This document shows positions 1 to 8,401 of a stretch of 44,247 nucleotides of DNA, in pieces. Both the position numbers and the translations under genes were made by a program. The notes below the pieces were generated by a model. The model saw only the letters and a program-made list of their open reading frames with translations, had not been told where the DNA came from and made no database searches. Source of the DNA: Promethearchaeota archaeon (GTDB lineage: Archaea > Asgardarchaeota > Lokiarchaeia > Sigyniarchaeales > SOKP01); the NCBI GenBank assembly GCA_019058295.1, contig JAHPZI010000008.1:98965-143211 (forward strand). The letters run 5' to 3'. Each line of letters starts with the position of its first letter. Position 1 is the stretch's first letter.

Positions 1-90
1 ACGTTAAAAATAGGATTGGAAGAAGAAATATACTAAGAATAAAGAGAATTATTGTGTACTTCTTATGTTTTTTTAGATTGATCATTTTTC

Positions 91-465
91 AAAATTAATA
101 TAGAACATTAATAAACTTTCAATAGATTAACTTTGATAAAATTATTTATAAATCTTTCCTATCTTTCTTAAGAATATTTATCTATACACTTTAGTATAAA
201 TACTCATAACTTCGTCAGATCTCTTACTTTAATAGGCTTTTATAAATAGAGGAAAATTATCTTTAAAAGTAAAATACTTATAGAAATAAATCGAGTCAAA
301 ATTTGTGAAGTTCTACTTCTTTCTGTAAGGAAGATACAAAAGGAATTATGGAAAAATTAGAGTAAAATGTTAAGAAAATGAAATTTTTAGCAGATGAGAA
401 AGATTTATAAATAATTTTATCAAAGTTAATCTATTGAAAGTTAATTAATGTTCTAGATAAATTTT
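91..465. repeat. 68-bp inverted repeat with 239-bp spacer
   Basis: The arm at 91-158 is the reverse complement of 398-465 with only three mismatched pairs (97/459, 100/456, 113/443). The core reads TCAATAGATTAACTTTGATA on the left arm. The spacer 159-397 holds no convincing open reading frame on either strand. The rest of 1-514 is AT-rich with no gene seen. The structure resembles a non-autonomous, MITE-like element or the template of a long hairpin RNA. No clear target-site duplication was found and no second copy was noticed in the window, so the mobile-element reading is only a possibility. Its right arm ends about 50 bases before the next gene. Confidence 0.8.
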
Positions 466-514
466 AAAAAATATTATAAAATTAATTCTATCATAAAATT
501 TAGAGTGGTAAAAG

Positions 515-1060
515 ATGGGAAAAATATCAAATGGTTTACATTATATGGCAAACGAAAAAAATCTAGTGATTTACGGAGGAATCTTAACTCTAATTTCTAT
601 ATATTTTTTAACATGGTTTACCTATATATTAGGCACTCGCCATTATGCAAACGGGATGGGCGGAATACAAAATCTCATTCATATCTTTACAAATTCAGAA
701 GAGTATACATTTGCTTATGGAGTACCGTTATGGGTAACTAGCTTAATGGTTGCCTTTATTATCACGGTTCTGGCTTGTGGTTTCATGCAACTATGCGGGA
801 AAAAAAGTTATTTTCTAGGATATTTCGGATCAATTATAGCTCTACTGTTAGGCTTAATGATTATAGTTGGGGAATTTATTGGTCTTGTAGGATTCCATAG
901 AATTCTTTTTTTATTTGGGGGTGACCCTTTAATTGAACCAATTATTCCATTCCAAATTGTAATTAATGGAATGATCATATGTATTGGAGGTTATTTTTTA
1001 ATTGCGGGTGGAATAATAGGACTTTTTCCAATGTTGGGCGGTTTGAAAAAACGAGAGTAG
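515..1060 (+). CDS. Four-helix membrane protein, unknown function
   Basis: This 181-residue protein is not recognised. It has about four hydrophobic spans near residues 18-40, 70-92, 100-126 and 145-172, short polar loops and a lysine-rich C-terminus (KKRE), so it is an integral membrane protein. No catalytic motif or metal-binding cluster is visible. The start is the ATG at 515, preceded by a weak GAGTGGT ribosome-site-like stretch at 503-509; the overlapping frame starting ten bases upstream is a shadow. It is followed by 220 bases of AT-rich DNA and another small four-helix membrane protein on the same strand. Function unknown. Confidence 0.75.
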   Translation: MGKISNGLHYMANEKNLVIYGGILTLISIYFLTWFTYILGTRHYANGMGGIQNLIHIFTNSEEYTFAYGVPLWVTSLMVAFIITVLACGFMQLCGKKSYFLGYFGSIIALLLGLMIIVGEFIGLVGFHRILFLFGGDPLIEPIIPFQIVINGMIICIGGYFLIAGGIIGLFPMLGGLKKRE

Positions 1061-1281
1061 TCTTAAATCCGTTTTAAATTCTTTTTTAAAATTATCTCAC
1101 AAATAGTTCTAAATTCTAATTTTAAGAGTTATTCCTTTTTTATCTTATATTTCTGGATTTCAATCTTGAAATTTATATCTGTAACATTAAAAATGTTGTC
1201 ATCTATAAATAATTTAAAATTTTAATAAATTTAAATTTAAAAATGTAAAAAAGTAATTTGTTTTAATTAAGGTGATTATTT

Positions 1282-1653
1282 TTGGAAAGAACAATTTATT
1301 ATAAATACATGTTTATCATAGGGGCAATATGGAATTTGGCTGTTGCAATACCTCTTCTTATTATGTCATATTTCATAAATCTTGGACTTTCGACTTTAGG
1401 ACTAATCTATTATCAAGGGTTTTTGATTTCAATAATTCTTTTTGGAATTGGATATTACATAGTTGGCAAAGATATCAACAAGAATCATGCTATCGTTTTA
1501 TTAGGCATTGTAGGAAAAATTTTAGTCTTTACATTTTTTCTAGCTTATTTCCTTTTAGGAATTATGACAATTCTCGAAGTTATTGCTAGTACAATAGATT
1601 TAATCTTTGCATGCCTCTTTATTGAGTTTTTAATTAATTTCGAAAAAGTTTAA
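1282..1653 (+). CDS. Small four-helix membrane protein, unknown function
   Basis: This 123-residue protein is almost entirely hydrophobic, with about four membrane helices (near residues 9-32, 40-62, 68-92 and 94-118). The only clearly polar loop is around residues 62-68 (GKDINKNH). The start is TTG at 1282, five bases after a clear GGTGAT ribosome binding site at 1271-1276, which makes this start convincing. The gene ends in a region convergent with the cobalt/nickel transporter operon. It lacks any motif that would name a function. Confidence 0.75.
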   Translation: MERTIYYKYMFIIGAIWNLAVAIPLLIMSYFINLGLSTLGLIYYQGFLISIILFGIGYYIVGKDINKNHAIVLLGIVGKILVFTFFLAYFLLGIMTILEVIASTIDLIFACLFIEFLINFEKV

Positions 1654-1680
1654 TCTTAAAAGAGAGAAAAAATTATAATC

Positions 1681-1690
1681 TTTTTTTTTT
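1681..1690 (+). terminator. Oligo-T terminator between convergent genes
   Basis: A run of ten T (1681-1690) lies 28 bases after the stop of the small membrane protein gene, in the 52-base gap between convergent genes. Archaeal RNA polymerase terminates on oligo-T tracts, so this is a plausible terminator for the plus-strand gene. Confidence 0.5.
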
Positions 1691-1705
1691 CTTAAATTCT
1701 CGATT

Positions 1706-2464
1706 TCAATCCTTTTCTTGGTTCTTCTGAATTAATTTATGAATCTCGTCATAAGAACCCAATATTTTCTTAACTTCGGGATGATTTAATCCTTCTTTTG
1801 GGTCGCCTTCAAATATACCTTTTCCGCTATTTAATACTAGTATTTTCTCTGCCCAATTTTCCACAAAAAATAAATTATGAGTAGTGAACAAAATAGTCAT
1901 CCTCTCTTCTTTCCTTAACTTTTCAAAAATTTCAAGATGGCTATAAATAGATTTAAAATCAAGATTAGCAAATGGCTCGTCTAAAATTAACAATTTTGGG
2001 TTCATTACTAATAGGCCGGCTAATGAGGCTCGTTTCTTTTGCCCCCAGGACAAATTAAAAGGGGAATATTCCTTATAATCAAATAAATTTACTGCTTTTA
2101 AAGCCCATTCTACACGTTCTTTTACTTCCTCTTGTTCGAGCTTTAAATTTCTTGCTCCAAAACCTACGTCTTCTTCTATAGTTGGAGCAAATAATTGATC
2201 GTCAGGATTTTGGAATAAAAATCCAATTTTTTGCCTAACCTTCCATAATTGCTTTCTATTTCTCGTAAGAACTTCATCAAAAATCTTGATTGTTCCAGAT
2301 TTTGGTTTTAATAAACCAACTAACAACTTTAATAATGTTGTTTTACCTGAACCATTATTTCCCGTTAAAGCATAAATTGAATTTTCTTCTATTTTTAACG
2401 ATAAATCCTGAACACTAAAACCATTTTTATAGCTAAAATTCAAATTTTCTACGTCTACAGCCAA
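1706..2464 (-). CDS. cbiO: Cobalt/nickel ECF transporter ATPase CbiO
   Basis: This 252-residue ABC ATPase powers an energy-coupling-factor importer at the inner face of the membrane. Walker A is GNNGSGKTT (residues 35-43), the Q-loop is FQNPDDQLF with Q85, and Walker B is LLILDEP with D162 and E163. The ABC signature reads LSWGQ (138-142) instead of the usual LSGGQ. The FQNPDDQLF segment is typical of CbiO/EcfA proteins. It starts at TTG 2464, overlapping the end of cbiQ by 10 bases, so translation is probably coupled. It is the last gene of the cbiM-PDGLE-cbiQ-cbiO operon, which fixes the substrate class as Co2+ or Ni2+. Confidence 0.92.
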   Translation of the reverse strand: MAVDVENLNFSYKNGFSVQDLSLKIEENSIYALTGNNGSGKTTLLKLLVGLLKPKSGTIKIFDEVLTRNRKQLWKVRQKIGFLFQNPDDQLFAPTIEEDVGFGARNLKLEQEEVKERVEWALKAVNLFDYKEYSPFNLSWGQKKRASLAGLLVMNPKLLILDEPFANLDFKSIYSHLEIFEKLRKEERMTILFTTHNLFFVENWAEKILVLNSGKGIFEGDPKEGLNHPEVKKILGSYDEIHKLIQKNQEKD

Positions 2465-3258
2465 AATAGTGCTAAAACACCCTTATAAAATAATTCTAAA
2501 TTTATAAAATAAATTAAAGATAGAGTAATAAAAAGAAAGAGTAGCAATAGCATTATATCAATTATTTTAATTTTCCTCGACGCAAACGTTAGCTTACCGG
2601 TAAAACCTCGCATTTTTAGACTTTCGTATAGTTTTTCGCTACGTTCCATGTTTGCTACAAGACTCTTTCCCATTGCATAGCCATGGGCTTTTAATTTTTC
2701 CCAATAATTCGTTATTTTTTTACCTCGGAGTTCTTGAGCCTCTAATATTTTTTTATTTGAACTGGCTATGATTGGAATATAATGAAGCATTATAATGAAA
2801 CTACCAACAAAAAAAGAAGGAAGCCTCATAGTTTTTAGAGCTTCAATAAACTCTGAATACGTTAATGATGAAAAGAATGACATAAAAATAAATGTGGCTC
2901 CAAAAATTCTCATAAATAATAAAAGCGCTCGCGATAATCCTTCTTTATAAATATTAAGTGTAATTCCTATTTCAATTCGAAAGATTATAGTTTCTCCTAT
3001 ATAAAATGGAATAAAAACGGTAATTAGAATTATGAAAGGGATTATATTTTTTATCCTGGAGATAATTCTCAAAAGAGGTAAACGTGCGATCACGCTAAAG
3101 AAAAATGTAATTATTATGAAGGTGGATATTAAGTAAATACTATTGATAAGAAGAAATGGAATTACAAAAATAAAAGGTAATATTATTCTAACTGTAGGAT
3201 GCACTTTATTTAACAGTGTTTTCTCATTTTCATGTCTAAATGGAAGTATTGTTTCCAA
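2455..3258 (-). CDS. cbiQ: ECF transporter transmembrane protein CbiQ
   Basis: This 267-residue protein is the T component that couples the CbiO ATPase to the CbiM substrate-binding unit. It has five to six hydrophobic spans. The two cytoplasmic coupling motifs of the EcfT/CbiQ family are recognisable as EAQELRG (about residues 173-179) and SLKMRGF (about residues 214-220). It begins with METILPFRHENEKT, where an amphipathic start is normal for the family. Start ATG at 3258. It lies between the PDGLE protein (209 bases upstream) and cbiO (10-base overlap). Confidence 0.9.
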   Translation of the reverse strand: METILPFRHENEKTLLNKVHPTVRIILPFIFVIPFLLINSIYLISTFIIITFFFSVIARLPLLRIISRIKNIIPFIILITVFIPFYIGETIIFRIEIGITLNIYKEGLSRALLLFMRIFGATFIFMSFFSSLTYSEFIEALKTMRLPSFFVGSFIIMLHYIPIIASSNKKILEAQELRGKKITNYWEKLKAHGYAMGKSLVANMERSEKLYESLKMRGFTGKLTFASRKIKIIDIMLLLLFLFITLSLIYFINLELFYKGVLALFWL

Positions 3259-3467
3259 TTCCTAATATCTCCAAAAGTTTTCATATTTTATTATAAATTA
3301 ATAATATCTCTTTATTTTAAATTAATTTTCTTTATAAAACAAAAATAATGTAAATTCTCTATTCTAAAAAAGGAGGAAACAAGACTCTCCAAATTTAAAT
3401 TTTTGATTAATTAATTTACTTTATTAATCCATAAGATTTCATTTTAAAAAAAAAAAAATAATTTTAG

Positions 3468-3785
3468 TTATTCATTTTTAGATTTCATTTTTTTGCTTAT
3501 ATGGGAGATTAATGAAAATACAGCGATAATTAGTGCAATAGTTAATAATATACCTATTATACCGGCAATATAATCATTATCAATCCAGCCCAAAATTGGT
3601 TCCCATGCAGATCCTAATCCTTCTAACCATTCTTCACTTCGAATATCAATTAATGCTCTTTCAAGACCATCTGGATCTTCTGAGAGTATCCCTAACGTAA
3701 ATCCAATTGCAATCATTAGCATTAAAACTCCAATTATAACGATAATTGAAATAATAGGCCATTTATATCTTTCCCAATCAACCAA
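3468..3785 (-). CDS. PDGLE-domain protein, CbiN/NikN-like subunit
   Basis: This 105-residue protein has two membrane helices (about residues 12-32 and 72-93) flanking an outside loop with the sequence EDPDGLERAL, which is the PDGLE motif found in proteins that accompany or fuse to CbiM/NikM in cobalt and nickel ECF transporters. In that family it plays the role of the small CbiN/NikN subunit needed for metal loading. The start is TTG at 3785, one base after the cbiM stop codon, so the two are translationally coupled. It is followed by 209 AT-rich bases before cbiQ. Confidence 0.85.
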   Translation of the reverse strand: MVDWERYKWPIISIIVIIGVLMLMIAIGFTLGILSEDPDGLERALIDIRSEEWLEGLGSAWEPILGWIDNDYIAGIIGILLTIALIIAVFSLISHISKKMKSKNE

Positions 3786-3786
3786 T

Positions 3787-4458
3787 TTAAGCCACCCCTA
3801 ACATTTTTTCTGTAATGATTAATTCAGGCTTTGTTTTATAAACAAACCACACAATTAGACCAGATATAATTGCTTCTCCTATTCCAATAAGAAGATGCCA
3901 GAAAACCATAGCAGCTACAGCAATCTCCATAGGAATAATGCCTCCAATTCCAATCTCAATACCACATATGAACGCAGCTAATACTATAGCGATATAAGAA
4001 CCAATGGCAGTAGCGATTGGGACTTTTATTTCTTTTTTTATTTCAGTTTTATTAAAAATCCAGAGAATTGCTTTTACTATATAAAAGCCACCAATGCCAC
4101 CAATTACCCCCATATTGAAAGTGTTTGCGCCAAGAGCCGTAATTCCTCCATCACCAAATAAACTCTGTACTACCAATACCATGAATAATACTATAACAGC
4201 TGCCCAAGGACCAAGAATTACTCCTACCAGAGTACCACCAACTAAATGCCCAGATGTACCACCTGGAACAGGGTAATTTACAAATTGAAAAGCGAATATT
4301 GTTGCCGCAAGGACTCCTATATATGGAATAAGTTTCTCCGATTCTTCCTCTTGAAATAATTTATTTAATCTCCAAAAAGCAATAACCAAGATGAATACAG
4401 CTACTATCCATAATACTATAATGGTTACAGGATCTAACAACCCATCAGGTATATGCAT
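3787..4458 (-). CDS. cbiM: Cobalt/nickel-binding membrane component CbiM
   Basis: This 223-residue membrane protein is the substrate-specific S component of a Co2+/Ni2+ ECF importer. Its N-terminus MHIPDGLLDP is the family hallmark: the amino group, His2 and a second histidine (GGTSGHLVGG, about residue 71) form the square-planar metal site in the known structure. About six helices follow. Start ATG at 4458. It is the first gene of the operon cbiM, PDGLE subunit, cbiQ, cbiO. The metal could feed corrinoid and nickel enzymes such as acetyl-CoA decarbonylase/synthase, one subunit of which is encoded at 36959-38407. Cobalt and nickel cannot be told apart from sequence alone. Confidence 0.95.
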   Translation of the reverse strand: MHIPDGLLDPVTIIVLWIVAVFILVIAFWRLNKLFQEEESEKLIPYIGVLAATIFAFQFVNYPVPGGTSGHLVGGTLVGVILGPWAAVIVLFMVLVVQSLFGDGGITALGANTFNMGVIGGIGGFYIVKAILWIFNKTEIKKEIKVPIATAIGSYIAIVLAAFICGIEIGIGGIIPMEIAVAAMVFWHLLIGIGEAIISGLIVWFVYKTKPELIITEKMLGVA

Positions 4459-4544
4459 TTTTAGTTTAAAACCTCTTATTTTTCTAAAGTTGTTATTTTT
4501 ATTATATTTAGTATTAATAAATTATAATTAAGTTTGAAATTTAA

Positions 4545-4573
4545 AGTATGAACTTTTTCTAATTTAGTATGAA
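4545..4573. promoter_or_regulatory. Direct repeat AGTATGAA, possible operator upstream of cbiM
   Basis: The octamer AGTATGAA occurs at 4545-4552 and again at 4566-4573, 21 bases apart (two helical turns), 87-115 bases upstream of cbiM. GTATGA is the half-site of bacterial NikR operators, but NikR sites are inverted repeats and these are direct. A metal-responsive operator is therefore an inference. Confidence 0.3.
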
Positions 4574-4683
4574 GTGCAATTAAAAAAAATCCTAAGCTCA
4601 AATTTTAAAGCTAAATTCGTCCAAAATTTAAAAAAATATATTTTTTAGGTCTTGCTTTTTGTTAGGCGTTAATTTTTGTATTA

Positions 4684-6099
4684 CTAAGCAATGCTTTCTA
4701 ATAATTTTTTACGCTTAATTTCATGTATCTCTTTTAATTTCTCTCTCATTTCCTTTAGGCGCTCTCCATGCAGCGGATAAAAATATATAGGAATTAAGCT
4801 TAACGCAACTACTATCGCAGGAACGACAAACATTATAATTTTTATCCCTAAAAACGCACTTTCAGGTTGATCAGCACCTGGAGCTCCTTGGATGTAGCCA
4901 AAATATACTAAAATTAATGTAGCAATTATAGGACCTATGCTTGCTGCTGGTTTTGATAATAAAGCATTAATACCCATAAACATACCTTCTCTTCGCGATC
5001 CATTTTTAACCTCATCCTCGTCAATTGCTAAGAATTGCATAGGAATTTGAAAAATACCATACCCACCAAAAAAGGTAGTCCATAAAAAGCCAATCCAAAT
5101 AAACCATTCCAAGGCAGGATCAAGGATAATCACAAATAAAATTAAGACTCCAATCACACGACATGTGCCAAAGACCAATATAATTTTTCTCATACCCCAT
5201 TTTGGACGTAACCACATGCATAAAATATTAGCGCCGAATCCAACAAGAATATATATGAGGAAATAGTATGCCACTGCAGCTCCCGGTGAGACTCTTTCTA
5301 GTAAGAGAACATATATAAATACATAACTCAATGCCAGGTTTCCCAGCAAGGCCATTGCGAAATTAAATGGAACATATCTTACAAAGGTTTTTGATTTAAA
5401 ACATTCTTTCAGTGATTTACCTAATGTAAATGTTTCATCTTTTCGAAATTCTGGTTTTTCTTCACACATATGAGCTACCAGAAGAAGAAATATCGTCGAT
5501 ATGATTGCAATTATAATTGCCGAAATCCGAAATTCCAGAGAAATAGGACTCATAGGAAAAAGGATAATAAATGCTATGACAAAAGCTATTGTCCCTAAAA
5601 CTATAACGAGAAACTGCGCCTTATTCCGTTGGTCCAAATCTGGTGTCATTTCTGGAAGAGTCGCAAGCCACACAAGAACAACTAGGGTTAAGAGCGTGTC
5701 AAAGAGACAAATACTAATGACATAATGAAGGAATATTATGAATTGATTATCGAAGCTCCATGGAAACCATACTAATAGAAAAGTCAAAGCCCATATCGGT
5801 CCGCCGTATTTTATATAAATAATTCTTCTAGAACCCCATTTTTCGCTATTCGTGCGATCCGAAAGTTGCCCAGATAATGGATCGTTTAAAGCGTTAATTG
5901 TCATGTAAATTACTTGACCAATTATAAAATATATTGGAAGTAACCGTAAATCGTCGTAAAAGAATTGTACATATTTTAAGCCAAATATGAAACCCAATAA
6001 AACTGTTGGAACAGATCCTAAAGCGTATCCCCACAAATTTTTATTACTGAGCTTTCCTGGCGGTCCTTTTTCCCAACCCATAACTTTTTCACATCCCAT
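4684..6099 (-). CDS. GPH-family sugar:cation symporter (MFS)
   Basis: This 471-residue protein with about 12 membrane helices belongs to the glycoside-pentoside-hexuronide:cation symporter branch of the major facilitator superfamily. Family features seen are the start region KLSNKNLWGYALGSVP, the loop NDPLSGQLSDRT after the second helix (about residues 70-82), followed by the basic GSRRIIY, and a cytoplasmic C-tail. GPH proteins import sugars or glycosides with H+ or Na+. The substrate is not predictable. Start ATG at 6099 (a second ATG lies seven codons in). It is followed on the same strand by the cbi operon after 225 bases, probably as a separate transcription unit. Confidence 0.85.
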   Translation of the reverse strand: MGCEKVMGWEKGPPGKLSNKNLWGYALGSVPTVLLGFIFGLKYVQFFYDDLRLLPIYFIIGQVIYMTINALNDPLSGQLSDRTNSEKWGSRRIIYIKYGGPIWALTFLLVWFPWSFDNQFIIFLHYVISICLFDTLLTLVVLVWLATLPEMTPDLDQRNKAQFLVIVLGTIAFVIAFIILFPMSPISLEFRISAIIIAIISTIFLLLVAHMCEEKPEFRKDETFTLGKSLKECFKSKTFVRYVPFNFAMALLGNLALSYVFIYVLLLERVSPGAAVAYYFLIYILVGFGANILCMWLRPKWGMRKIILVFGTCRVIGVLILFVIILDPALEWFIWIGFLWTTFFGGYGIFQIPMQFLAIDEDEVKNGSRREGMFMGINALLSKPAASIGPIIATLILVYFGYIQGAPGADQPESAFLGIKIIMFVVPAIVVALSLIPIYFYPLHGERLKEMREKLKEIHEIKRKKLLESIA

Positions 6100-6160
6100 A
6101 AAAGTATATAAATTAAATGATTCTGGAATTTAAAAACATTTCTTAATCGAGGTTTTAGTA

Positions 6161-7042
6161 TTATAAGAGCTTTTTAATATTTTTAGCTATTTTCATTAGG
6201 CTTAGTTCTGCGATTCCTAAATTAACTTTTGAATCGTATAAAATTATGATGATGTAATTTCTACTTAAAAGTTTTTTATGAGAAACTTGTTTCGAGAATA
6301 TTTTCTGTCCATTCTTTAAAACGGATATCGAAACTTTAGGATATCCCCGTTTAATTATTTCTCTTATAGTTTTTACGGATCTTCGCTTTTCTAAAACTTC
6401 ATAAACTTCATAAATTTCATTTAATACTTCTTTAGAAATATTTTCTAATTCTTTTAGAGAATTTACTAATATTTTTTTGGGAAGAGATGAGTAATAAATT
6501 CTTCCTGTTATTGATAAAATGGCTGCTCCTATAATCTCATTATCCATGATTAAATTTTTAAAATAACCTTGGATTTTTTCGGGAGACCTATAAAATAGAG
6601 GATCTATGAGGCCCTTAGCGATTGAATCCACGATTAGATCTACTTTTTTGTCTTTAATAACCTCGTAATCTCGTGATGGGCCCAATTTCTCGTAAAAATA
6701 CAGAAAATGAGAAGATATTCTTTCCAAACAATCAAATAAAAATATTTGACTTACAGTTTCGTCTGAAATAATAACGAAGATGAATTTGCCCTTTCTTTTA
6801 AAGGCTAGCTTTAAATCAAACATTTCAATAGCATCTAATTGTTTTGATGTAAGTTCTTTGGAAAAAGAAAATAAAGCCGAGAGTAAAGCAGAAAGTAAAT
6901 ACGTATCAACCTTCTTTAATCTTTTTGTAAAATCTCTACTATATATACAAATACCTGTATTTAAAAGGATAAAAAAAGAGTGAACTTGAGAAGAATATTG
7001 AGCTGTTAATGATTTTTCTTTTTTTTTTATGGACATTTTCAT
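6161..7042 (-). CDS. Longin-like plus roadblock-like protein
   Basis: This 293-residue protein has no enzyme motif. Residues about 18-120 show a longin-like pattern: a strand with FFILLNTGICIYSRDF, a helix with LLSALLSALFSFSKEL, then alternating strands (KFIFVIISDE) and a long helix. The layout matches the two longin paralogs elsewhere in the window and the first longin of MON1/FUZ-type proteins. Residues about 165-293 look like a roadblock/LC7 domain: IIGAAILSITGRIYYSS, then IIIILYDSKVNLGIAELSL near the end. Both domains typically bind small GTPases. The gene lies 160 bases after a Rag-like GTPase on the same strand, suggesting a functional pair. Start ATG at 7042. Domain assignments are by eye only. 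Confidence 0.6.
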   Translation of the reverse strand: MKMSIKKKEKSLTAQYSSQVHSFFILLNTGICIYSRDFTKRLKKVDTYLLSALLSALFSFSKELTSKQLDAIEMFDLKLAFKRKGKFIFVIISDETVSQIFLFDCLERISSHFLYFYEKLGPSRDYEVIKDKKVDLIVDSIAKGLIDPLFYRSPEKIQGYFKNLIMDNEIIGAAILSITGRIYYSSLPKKILVNSLKELENISKEVLNEIYEVYEVLEKRRSVKTIREIIKRGYPKVSISVLKNGQKIFSKQVSHKKLLSRNYIIIILYDSKVNLGIAELSLMKIAKNIKKLL

Positions 7043-7202
7043 ATAATTTCACATATAATCCCTACTGGTATTAAATTTAAGTTTTTAATATTTCATATAA
7101 TTTTCCTAAAAATTTTTTCTGAGTTATTAATAACTGTTGATTAGTAGAAAAAAAAAAGTAATAAATGGGGGTGTTTTCTTGAGTGATCTTGATAAAATTT
7201 TA

Positions 7203-8147
7203 TTAGAATAGAATTTCACGTAATAAATTAATAAATATATCAAGATCTTCTCTACTAAAGGAAGGGTCATCTTTAATCATTAAAAGATAATAAGGTGGAG
7301 AATTTTCAATTGAAAATCGTTTGAATAAAAAGTTTTTTCCTAATCTACGGACCATCATAACATCTTCAGGATTCTCATCTTTTACTTGGGCATTATCTAG
7401 TCTATCGTTTAGAGACAGGAAATAAGGTGTAGATTGTTTTAATATATCTTCAACTTCTGAATTTTTATAGTATGAGCCAATGACCAATGAGTTATCATCT
7501 AGTAGCTCGACAGCTTCCGCATTAATTTTTTTTGCAAATTCTTCTGCAGCCCGATCAACAAACTCTGCTTTTGTGAATAAGCTCTGAAAAATCGTAGACA
7601 TCGCATTAATTATTGTAGATAAATCAAATATTGTTGTTCTGAAATAATTGATTTTTTTATATTTAATCTCTTTTTCAATCTTATTTCTTAAATTCGTCGC
7701 AGCTTTTACTAATTGCGGATCTGGGTGTTTGTAAATATCCGGATCCACTTTGTGAAACCAGACATAAATTGGAGGTTCAATCTTAAGTTTTTTAAATTGT
7801 TTAACAACATCACTTAAGTAAGAAAGAGCCTCTGAGAATCGATCAGGATTCTGAATATCAATAACATAAATCGCAATTTCAGTTTTGTCAAAGTATCGGG
7901 ATGGATTTTTTAAATAGGAAATACGGTAATATTCTTGACCTCCTAAATCCCATTCACTAATTTCTTTTCCCATAAATTCAAAATTTCTTCTCTGTGCACC
8001 CATTGTAGGCTTAATTACGGTAATCTTTTCTAATTCTCTTCTAAACGCCAATATAATTGAGGATTTTCCTGCGTAATCTAATCCCGTAAAAAGTATTTTT
8101 TTCCTCTCTGATCCATCTGGTTGTAGAAATTCCAAATTAAAAACCAC
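7203..8147 (-). CDS. Rag/Gtr-like GTPase with C-terminal roadblock-like domain
   Basis: This 314-residue GTPase has G1 GLDYAGKSS (residues 22-30), switch I Thr48 (KPTMG), G3 WDLGGQ (66-71), and G4 HKVD (132-135). A histidine before KxD is the mark of RagA/Gtr1, while WDLGGQ is Arf-like. Residues about 195-314 form a separate alpha/beta domain with the roadblock-like pattern seen at the C-terminus of Rag GTPases. Length (314) is close to RagA. The listed start is GTG 8147 within AGGGTGG; that purine stretch could instead be the ribosome site for TTG at 8135. It probably acts as a nutrient- or membrane-linked switch with the adjacent longin/roadblock protein (inference). Confidence 0.8.
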   Translation of the reverse strand: MVFNLEFLQPDGSERKKILFTGLDYAGKSSIILAFRRELEKITVIKPTMGAQRRNFEFMGKEISEWDLGGQEYYRISYLKNPSRYFDKTEIAIYVIDIQNPDRFSEALSYLSDVVKQFKKLKIEPPIYVWFHKVDPDIYKHPDPQLVKAATNLRNKIEKEIKYKKINYFRTTIFDLSTIINAMSTIFQSLFTKAEFVDRAAEEFAKKINAEAVELLDDNSLVIGSYYKNSEVEDILKQSTPYFLSLNDRLDNAQVKDENPEDVMMVRRLGKNFLFKRFSIENSPPYYLLMIKDDPSFSREDLDIFINLLREILF

Positions 8148-8204
8148 CCTATATTCGATAAATAATGTTATTAATTAATATATATATTAAGCATATAAAA
8201 ATGA

Positions 8205-8309
8205 TCATGTCATTTTCAGATCCAAGGTAGAGACCATCTGACTGTTGTTCCTGATCCCAGATTTCATATGGTTGTTAAGGCTTTTTTGAATTATGTGAAT
8301 CGCAGTTAG
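8205..8309 (+). pseudogene. Possible decayed coding fragment
   Basis: A 34-codon frame without a canonical start runs from 8205 to the stop at 8307. It is visibly richer in G and C than its surroundings and reads like ordinary protein (for example QGRDHLTVVPDPRFHMVV, residues 6-23). A stop is followed in frame by RELPI and another stop. The rest of the 254-base gap 8148-8401 is AT-rich. This may be the remnant of a gene or transposase, but the family was not recognised and chance is not excluded. Confidence 0.25.
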
Positions 8310-8401
8310 AGAGCTACCCATTTAAGTCAACGAAATATTTATTAATATTAATAAATCAACTTTAAATAATTTAAAAATGTAAAAATTCAGATCTTTTTAA
8401 G

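Noticed and set aside
4094..4276. Plus-strand frame inside cbiM
   Set aside because: It is antisense to a strongly conserved gene and looks like a shadow.
8201..8253. C/D-box sRNA with ATGATCA and CTGA boxes
   Set aside because: Spacing between the C box and the first CTGA (about 29 bases) is too long for an archaeal C/D sRNA and the C box is imperfect.
8226..8262. tRNA-like pieces GGTAGAG and CTGACTGTT suggesting a tRNA-Asn gene
   Set aside because: No acceptor stem, no paired D-arm and no T-arm GTTCRA could be found in the right place; the stretch reads better as a decayed coding fragment.
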